DNA of 64,000 bases, taken from positions 21,869,590 to 21,933,589 of the forward strand of contig NC_074716.1 of the NCBI RefSeq assembly GCF_947242115.1, given 5' to 3'. The stretch's first letter is position 1; each line of letters begins with the position of its first letter. Position numbers and translations under genes: made by a program. Below are positions 57,001 to 64,000 of this stretch, piece by piece. This stretch comes from Biomphalaria glabrata. Lineage: Eukaryota > Mollusca > Gastropoda > Planorbidae. The notes beneath the pieces were generated by a model, which was given only the letters and a program-made list of their open reading frames with translations, did no database searches and had not been told where the DNA came from.

Positions 57001-60000
57001 AGAAACCGCCAGATCTGCGACAACCACAGAGGAATATCTCTTCTCTCTATTGCTGGGAAAATCCTTGCACGCATCCTACTAAACCGGCTCATGCAACACA
57101 TAGAATATGGTCTACTACCAGAAAGCCAGTGTGACTTCAGAAAAAAGCGTGGAACCATTGACATGATCTTTGCAGCAAGGCAGCTCCAGGAAAAATGCCA
57201 AGAACAAAATGCTGACCTGTTCTCAATATATGTCGACTTAACAAAGGCATTCGACACTGTTAGCAGAGAAGGACTCAGGAAAATCATGTCAAAGTATGGC
57301 TGTCCACAAAAATTCATAACCATGGTGAGACTATTTCATGATGGCATGAAGGCTCGTGTCCAAGAAAGTGGAGAACCATCAGAGCCCTTCGAAGTATCAA
57401 ACGGGGTAAAACAAGGCTGTGTCCTAGCACCTACACTGTTCAGTATCATGTTCTCCGCTATGCTGACAGATGCATTCACAAATAGAGAAAACAACGGGAT
57501 AAATATATCATACAGATTTGATGGTGGCCTATTCAACCCGAGGCGGCTTAAAGCAAAATCAAAAACAAATGCAGCAGTAGTCAGAGACTTGCTATTTGCT
57601 GACGACTGTGCCCTAAATGCCTGCTCTGAAAACGATCTGCAGAGCATCGTCAGTGACTTCTCAAGAGCATGCTCAGACTTTGGCCTTACCATCAATACGA
57701 ACAAGACTGAAGTCTTATATCTACCTTATATCTACTGGGAAAGCCTACTCGGATCCAAGCATCACTATAAATGGACAGGATATAAACGCAGTGGACAAAT
57801 TCACATATCTTGGCAGCACACTCTCCAGAAATGGAAAAATCGATAGTGAAATCGACCTGCGTATCGCCAAGGCCAGTGCATCCTATGGCAGACTGTCTAA
57901 AAATGTCTGGAACAGACGTGGTATCACCACAAACACAAAGCTAGGGGTCTATAGAGCCGTCATCCTCCCTACATTGCTCTAGATCTAGTTTATACTAAAA
58001 TAGACTAGATTAAGATGTAGAATTTCAATTTCTAAACTTAAAGTGTAAAAAAAAAGTGTAGATTTTCATTTCCAAACGTTTTGATCAATATTGTAATGTT
58101 TTAATATACTAAAACTAATCTACTATTTTTTTATTAAATTTAAATTTACGGCAAATGAATCTTTGAAACATTATTACTTTTGACCATCGGATGGCTGCCT
58201 GGTCGTGCGGTTTGCGCGCTGGACTGTCGTTCAGATTTATGGATGGCCCAGGGTTCAAACCCTGCCCGCTCCCATCCCCCGTCGTCCTGCGGGAGGTTTG
58301 GACTAGGAAGTAATTATCTTCAACTCTGAAGGAACATCCGAAACGTGTAAAACATTTTACATCAAAATTAAATCATCTCTTGAATATTATTTGCGAATAT
58401 GCAGATCCGACAGGGATCCGACTTCGACGGGGGCCGCCTCTGAGTTTGTGTAACACAAACTCTCTTTGTAATCTTGTTATTTTTTATTATTGTGTACATT
58501 TTTTTTGTAATTGTAATACAGATGAAAGTATTGGCTTTTTAATCATTTAGGAACTTTTTATTTCAAATAATGATAATTGCTTATTTCAATTCAGTCACAA
58601 TTATTTGCCAAAATTAACTCACTTGTTTGATTGAATAAAAAGTCAGGTGGGAATGATATCAAAAGCTATCAAGTCAGTTGAATGATTGCAAATAATGATG
58701 TGAAGTAACCAACCTGTGGACTCTGTTCTTGGAGGGATAGATGGAAGTCTTGGATGTTTTTTGAAGGAACCATAACTCATTGTGTTCATCCCTCTGTCTA
58801 AAGAGGTGAGGTCCCGAAACATTCTCGGTAGATGGTGCTGCAGTGGTTCAGAGATGCGATGAGGTAGATGTTGAAATGGATTGGGAGCAGACTGGGATAC
58901 TGTAAACAACATTCAAACTGAGCAACTAGGTCATTGTTGTGCTGTCAACTCTATTTCAAATATAAATAACCATTTCCTAACTTTTTAAAATAATAAACAT
59001 CCATAAGGGGAAATAACAATAAAGGGAAACTACTCTTCTCCCCCTATAAAGCTTTTGTTTTGGGTGGTGGGAGTGGTCGAATATCATCCGTTTATAGCGC
59101 CATTCCGTAAAAGTTATCAAATTCCAATTCGACCAGATTTTCCATTCGGCTATCACCCGCTGCTACGTGTTTTTAATCCTATCAGTAGAAGTAAGATGAC
59201 ATCTGAACGGATCTGGATCTTAACAGTCGTTCAAGTGAGAGCTCCTCCTTGTGAGCTCACAGAATGTTCCTAAATGGATTGTCTTTGTCATTCTTATACG
59301 GAGCACATCCCATAATACGGGCCAGTATCGTAGAAGTGGCATTGTCTCTTTACTGGCCATAGTGACCAAAACACCACGAAGTCTACTCTCTAATCCTGAC
59401 ATTTTATGCCCATAAAAGAAAGCTGGCACTAGAACTAAATAGCAGAGAAGTAGCAGAACTTCTCTACAGCAGAAGTAGATTTTTATGTGGAAACAAAGAG
59501 ATTTATTCCAACAAACCCATAATCTCTAGACACAGTGTATAGAAATACAAAATATTATTAACCACCCAAAATCAGCGTCTCAGATCAAAATTTTATTATT
59601 TTACATTAAACCTTGCGCGGACACTCTGGCGTTGTACAGGGACCGCCAAATCAAAGAGAAGCAAAAAGACTTATTCCAACAAACTCATTTGAATGCGCAT
59701 TGAAATAAAGAGACATATTCCAACAAACTCATTTGAAGGCGCATGGCAACAAAGAGACTTATTCAAAACAAACTCATTTGAAGGCGCATGACAACAAAGA
59801 GACTTATTCCAACAAACTCATTTGAAGGCGCATGGCAACAAAGAGACTTATTCCAACAAACTCATTTGAAGGCGCATGGCAACAAAGAGACTTATTCCAA
59901 CAAACTCATTTGAAGGCGCATTGAAACAAAGAGACTTATTCCAACAAACTCATTTGAAGGCGCATGGCAACAAAGAGACTTATTCCAACAAACTCATTTG

Positions 60001-61584
60001 AAGGCGAATTGAAACAAAGAGACTTATTCCAACAAACTCATTTGAAGGCGCATGGCAACAAAGAGACTTATTCCAACAAACTCATTTGAAGGCGCATTGA
60101 AACAAAGAGACTTATTCCAACAAACTCATTTGAAGGCGCATGGCAACAAAGAGACTTATTCCAACAAACTCATTTGAAGGCGAATTGAAACAAAGAGACT
60201 TATTCCAACAAACTCATTTGAAGTCGCATGGCAACAAAGAAACTTATTCCAACAAAATCATTTGAAGGCGCATGGCAACAAAGAGACTTATTCCAACAAA
60301 CTCATTTGAAGGCGCATGGCAACAAAGAGACTTATTCCAACAAACTCATTTGAAGGCGCATGGCAACAAAGAGACTTATTCCAACAAACTCATTTGAAGG
60401 CGCATGGCAACAAAGAGACTTATTCCAACAAACTCATTTGAAGGCGCATGGCAACAAAGAGACTTATTCCAACAAACTCATTTGAAGGCGCATGGCAACA
60501 AAGAGACTTATTCAAAACAAACTCATTTGAAGGCGCATGGCAACAAAGAGACATATTCCAACAAACTCATGTGATGGCACTCAATCCACCATTCTATATA
60601 ACCAAGCTGTTCTGAACTTTTAACCTATTGCCTGGTCGTGTGGTATGCTGCCGTCGTCCCGCGGGATGTAGATTATCTTTCAGGTCTGAATGAACATTCA
60701 AAACGTAAAACCGAGAGGCTTGACTACCAACCAAGGGGGCTTGACTACCAACCATTTTTCTTCTTTTGTTTTTCAAATATTGCATAAGCTAAATGTAAAG
60801 CTTCGTTTCGGTGTGGTGGACTCAAGTTTTCAAGTACTCACATAGGCTAAATGGATTTTCTACACACTGAGCCATTTTGTCAAATACGTCTTTGTATTGT
60901 AGTATTGCTCAGTTGAATTCTTTGTATAACCCCGAGGCTTGGCTGTGTATTACGTGCCTATTATCTCACGTGCAGTTGATGATATAAGTTTCCTAATATT
61001 TTAGGCCTACGGCTTTTAGCAATCAATAATAAAATGTTATAAGAAGCATTCAGTCCATCGTCTTCTCGTTTAATCTCCAAGACACAGTGTATCGAAATAC
61101 AAAATATTATTAACCACCCAAAATCAACGTCTCAGATCACAATTTTATTATTTTACATTAAACCTTGCGCGGACTCTCTGGCGTTGTACAGGGACCGCCA
61201 AATCAAATTTTCTCCACGGAATCCTGAATGATACCGCGAACCCCTGGAGGTCCGCACGGACCACTTTGGGAACCACTGAGATACACTCAGTCTATCTTAT
61301 CTTATCTTCTTATGTAATACAGACGTTACTTCAAAAGGAAGATGATAATTTCATACGCGTAATACATTTAGTCATGCATATTAACCAATGACCTAAATTC
61401 TGCTAAGTCACTGGTTTTAACTGAACTAATTTGAGATTTATTACAGTGTTGTGAATGTCACGTGACATGAAAATACATTAGCTAATAAGATTGGCTCATT
61501 TGTATCAGCTATATATAGCTATGTAGTAGACTTACATTCCTCTTCTAAGTCATTGGGTAATGGGTGTCTCGGATGTAAGGACAT
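51001..61584 (-). CDS. Unrecognised ten-exon protein gene, about 325 residues
   Basis: Exons in transcript order (plus coordinates): 61536-61584 (exon possibly extends to 61591), 58714-58899, 54184-54277, 53749-53826, 53458-53623, 53016-53098, 52781-52856, 52408-52496, 51828-51897, 51001-51087. Phases agree across every junction and all introns are GT-AG. The N-terminal half is rich in Pro, Gln, Ser and charged residues and is probably disordered (residues about 1-190, with DLLEAEDDDSMDD near 160-175). The C-terminal part looks helical (YNMINSMEAFGIDEFMIMNQ, then LSKTIESLSGKASEAFE) and ends in IPFFLSLEKTSSDV. No signal peptide or membrane segment. I do not recognise the family. The start is tentative: the first exon has an acceptor-like CAG directly upstream, so the transcript may begin further right, even beyond the window. 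Confidence 0.78.
54278..56993. other. Intron of the unrecognised gene; no gene seen
   Basis: AT-rich, with a G-rich run near 55422-55437. Near 56120-56160 there is a possible LINE 3' tail ending in (GAT)n. Confidence 0.45.
56994..57980 (+). mobile_element. LINE reverse-transcriptase fragment (RTE-like)
   Basis: Reads 'ICDNHRGISLLSIAGKILAR', 'YVDLTKAFDTVSREGL', 'GVKQGCVLAPTLFSIMF' and 'LLFADDCAL' (catalytic FADD). Near 57715-57735 a short duplication of 'TTATATCTACC' shifts the frame; the protein resumes as 'SITINGQDINAVDKFTYLGS' and 'RIAKASASYGRLSKNVWNRR', ending at 57980. The endonuclease and the C-terminal tail are missing. It matches the family of 7050-7700 and lies antisense inside an intron. 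Confidence 0.85.
57981..58478. mobile_element. Second copy of the unclassified hairpin-end element (right part)
   Basis: Closely matches about 5548-5870 and ends at the same ATCTTGTT after the GAGTTTGTG/CACAAACTC hairpin. The left part is missing. Interrupted by a SINE at 58188-58373. Confidence 0.8.
58188..58373 (+). mobile_element. tRNA-derived SINE (family B)
   Basis: Its presence is proved by comparison with the uninterrupted copy at 5748-5765 (ttttgaccatc followed directly by aaaattaaatc). A-box-like 'GCCTGGTCGTGCGGTTTGC', B box 'GGTTCAAACCC', body with 'CCGTCGTCCTGCGGGAGG'. Confidence 0.82.
58900..59520. other. Intron; no gene seen
   Basis: No coding homology recognised. A moderately GC-rich part at 59055-59280 may be an old repeat. 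Confidence 0.4.
59521..59655. repeat. 135-bp direct repeat, copy 1
   Basis: About 95 percent identical by eye to 61072-61206. Shared core 'cttgcgcgga' and 'gcgttgtacagggaccgcca'. The pair brackets the 44-bp minisatellite. Confidence 0.85.
59656..60575. repeat. 44-bp minisatellite, about 21 copies
   Basis: Units contain 'gcaacaaagagacttattcc' followed by 'aacaaactcatttgaaggcg'. Two variants, with 'gcatggcaac' or 'gcattgaaac', alternate in part of the array. The first two and last units are diverged. Confidence 0.95.
60625..60720 (+). mobile_element. Decayed SINE fragment (family B)
   Basis: Shares 'cctggtcgtg', 'ccgtcgtcc.gcggga' and 'aaaacgtaaaa'-type sequence with 58188-58373 but lacks the middle with the B box. 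Confidence 0.55.
61072..61206. repeat. 135-bp direct repeat, copy 2
   Basis: Partner of 59521-59655. It runs on into 'ttgggaaccactg' at about 61265-61277, a hAT-type right end, so the repeat may be part of a decayed hAT. Confidence 0.8.
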
Positions 61585-61639
61585 GTGGTTGCTGAAATAG
61601 AAGAAATAAACTCTAGAAGAAAACACGTAGCCTACGAAC

Positions 61640-61990
61640 AGATGTACATACAAAATATGTTCAAACAGATGTACATACAAAAGATGTTCAAACAGATGTA
61701 CATACAAAATATGTTCAAACAGATGTACATACAAAATATGTTCAAACAGATGTACATACAAAATATGTTCAAACAGATGTACATACAAAAGATGTTCAAA
61801 CAGATGTACATACAAAATATGTTCAAACAGATGTACATACAAAATATGTTCAAACAGATGTACATACAAAATATGTTCAAACAGATGTACATACAAAATA
61901 TGTTCAAACAGATGTACATACAAAATATGTTCAAACAGATGTACATACAAAAGATGTTCAAACAGATGTACATACAAAAGATGTTCCAAC
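61640..61990. repeat. 27-bp minisatellite, 13 copies
   Basis: Unit 'cagatgtacatacaaaatat' plus 'gttcaaa'. The 27-bp period keeps reading frames open on both strands (MYIQNMFKQ on plus, EHILYVHLF on minus). The minus frame continues without a stop into the first exon of the unrecognised gene. Confidence 0.95.
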
Positions 61991-64000
61991 GACATTAGAT
62001 AATTTCTGACTTCATAGTGGACTAGATAAAGAATGACACGATGTTTTTTTTTATTACTATTCCTCTTATCAGCTTGCAAATTCTACATGGGTTAAAAAAC
62101 AACAACACCTGAACACTGAGGGGACACGAATCTCGAAAACGGCGCTAATGATTTCCTAGTTTATATATATCTTTGGAAAAAAAATCCTAGTCAGTTGGCC
62201 ACACAAGGAAAACTAAGGTTTGAACGTTATAATTTTTCAAGATTAAATTTGGCTTACGTCTTTTTATTTTGAACTAATGTGACCAGACATCCTGACATAG
62301 GCGTGACAGTCCCGCTTTGGACCGTCTGTCACGCTTTTCATAAAATGTTTTGGCGGGACCGCTTTTATAAAATAAAGTAGATCAATATCACACTTTTATT
62401 TTAAAGTCTTTCTTAATCTTTCAACAAATAATTTCAAAGTACCGCCTTGTGGTGCTTTCTTCTTATTAAGAGCAAAGTAATCCCTTGTACACAAAGTCAA
62501 CAGCTTCATAAAGGAGGAATTGTCTTTTTGTTTTGTCTTTTTACAAAAATGTGGGTAATTTTAGTAAGATAGTTCTCTTTGTCCAACTTCATCGTCAAAA
62601 TTGTTCAAATCACAAACATTTGACTGTGACAGGTGGGGAAATGTGACGTGTGTTTGGCGCGTTTTATGTCTAGGGGATGATTATTTTTAAAGCTATAACA
62701 CACCAACCTATCAGCATATGAATCGGGAGCAGACACGCAACGAGACAAGCAATGAAAGATAGATACAAAAGTTAAAAATAAAGAATATTTATTTACATAA
62801 ATATACATATAAGAATAAAAAGGGGGAGGGTTTGCATCTATCTCTAAATAATACTAGGTCTAATCATCACTCTTGCACCTAATAAGAGAGTATGTCACTT
62901 TGTCCTCTGACTTAGCTGGTATTCCTGTTGATGTCGCAGCTGGCTGTGTCCTGGCTTGAGGTTCTGCAGCTGGAGGTGGCGCTCTAGCGGATAGAGGGAC
63001 GCCGGTGATATAGTTCTTGTGGAGTCTCAATCCCCAAAATCTAATATCTGTAGTGGGCACAGTAGGGCGGGTGGCCGGCTACCGTGGGCACAAGGTTACT
63101 GCGGGCAGAGCGGATCTGCCGTGGGCAGCGTAGTTGACAGGATATGTCCAGTTAGTTGCAGAGGGTTGGCGTAGCTATGACGTCTCACACAGATCTGAAT
63201 CTATAGGGACGTCGCACCTAATAGCTTGACAGGTGGGCTGTCGAATAGGCGGGCAATGCCGATAGCGCCGAGTAGTAGAGTTGAGTAGATCTCAGTAGGC
63301 AAGTGCAGTGCTGAATAGCACAAAGCACATAAATAGGCAGGTAAATAATCCGATAAATAGATCGTTGATCCAATAAATAGGCAGACACCTGAGGGAGGCT
63401 GCGGATAAATAAAGACAAGTTAGGACATGTCTCTCATGCATCTTATCGATGCCCTCGACTGAGGTGCATTCGTCAGATTGGTAAAATTGCTTTAAAGCAC
63501 AAAAGGGGAGATGATGACAGATGGGATTTGGAAAATAGATTGCTGATAGTAGCAATATAAAAGGGTACATAAAAGGGAAAGTAATAATATAAAATGTACA
63601 TAAAAGGGGAAATAATAATCTCAAATAAATAACACAGGTGGATAGAGAAAGAGAGGGGGGGGGGTGAATTGGGCGGTGGTCAGCGACCAAGACGGCTCGT
63701 TTACATATGACCGTGGGTCGAGAACAAAGGAGCGCGCTTGAATGGAGAGGGTGTCCGTTCAAGCGGCACAACTCTCATTGGAGTGAAATGACTACAGGGG
63801 AGATAATTCAATACAGGGGAGCTAACTCATAACTCTTCTCTAGACGCAGTATTAGTGCGCTAGTAAAATTATCAAGGCGGTCAACCGAGATAAAGGAAAT
63901 AAAATAAGATGTACAAATATATACATGGTTGCATCAACGATCAATTGAGCAACGTAGCATTAATAGATTAATGCGATACATAAAATATACATTAGCCATG
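61991..64000. other. No supportable gene
   Basis: 62000-62850 is AT-rich. 62870-63900 is less AT-rich with G-rich phrases such as 'ccgtgggca' repeated near 63080-63130, and a G-run near 63655-63664. It could be an uncharacterised repeat or the upstream part of the minus-strand gene. Open frames lack motifs. Confidence 0.4.

Noticed and set aside
61519-62079. Long open frames of 137 and 186 codons across the 27-bp array as independent genes
   Set aside because: A 27-bp period without stops opens frames on both strands. Only the continuity with the adjacent exon is kept, as a question.

Overview
This is eukaryotic, intron-rich, AT-rich DNA crowded with transposons, most likely from a gastropod mollusc and probably a freshwater pulmonate snail. 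That placement is an inference. It rests on SEC63-type and OARD1-type metazoan genes, on a long non-LTR retrotransposon resembling the I/Nimb-clade 'Nimbus' element known from Biomphalaria, and on several tRNA-derived SINEs. All exon structures were read by eye from homology, reading frame and GT-AG signals.

Layout. 1-10,500 holds no host gene. It is a mosaic of hAT ends, a broken Ty3/gypsy fossil, SINEs, LINE 3' ends, and an unclassified 3.3 kb element with hairpin ends and an internal 149-bp tandem repeat. 10,528-36,145 (+) is a complete 19-exon SEC63 gene of 786 codons. Its 14 kb first intron carries a 1.7 kb element with terminal inverted repeats (TIRs), an 8.5 kb Nimbus-like LINE cut by a 2.7 kb hAT, and other LINE fragments. 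Later introns hold a palindromic MITE, a 5'-truncated LINE with target-site duplication (TSD), a hAT MITE and a SINE. 37,448-40,548 contains two minisatellites (63-bp and about 42-bp units).

42,665-48,800 (+) carries two tandem two-exon genes for OARD1/TARG1-like macrodomain ADP-ribose hydrolases. The first keeps the catalytic Lys and Asp. The second has Asn in place of the catalytic Asp and Arg in place of a ligand-loop Gly. 51,001-61,584 (-) is a ten-exon gene of about 325 codons that I could not identify. Its introns hold a LINE reverse-transcriptase fragment, a second copy of the unclassified element with a SINE inside, and a 44-bp minisatellite. A 27-bp array just upstream of its first recognised exon stays open in the same frame as that exon. 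62,000-64,000 shows no supportable gene.

The host genes have no evident common pathway: SEC63 acts in ER protein translocation, and OARD1 removes ADP-ribose from acidic residues. The most informative structure is the layering of mobile elements. Several insertions can be proved by TSDs, by an interrupted reading frame that resumes beyond the insert, or by comparison with an empty related copy in the same window.
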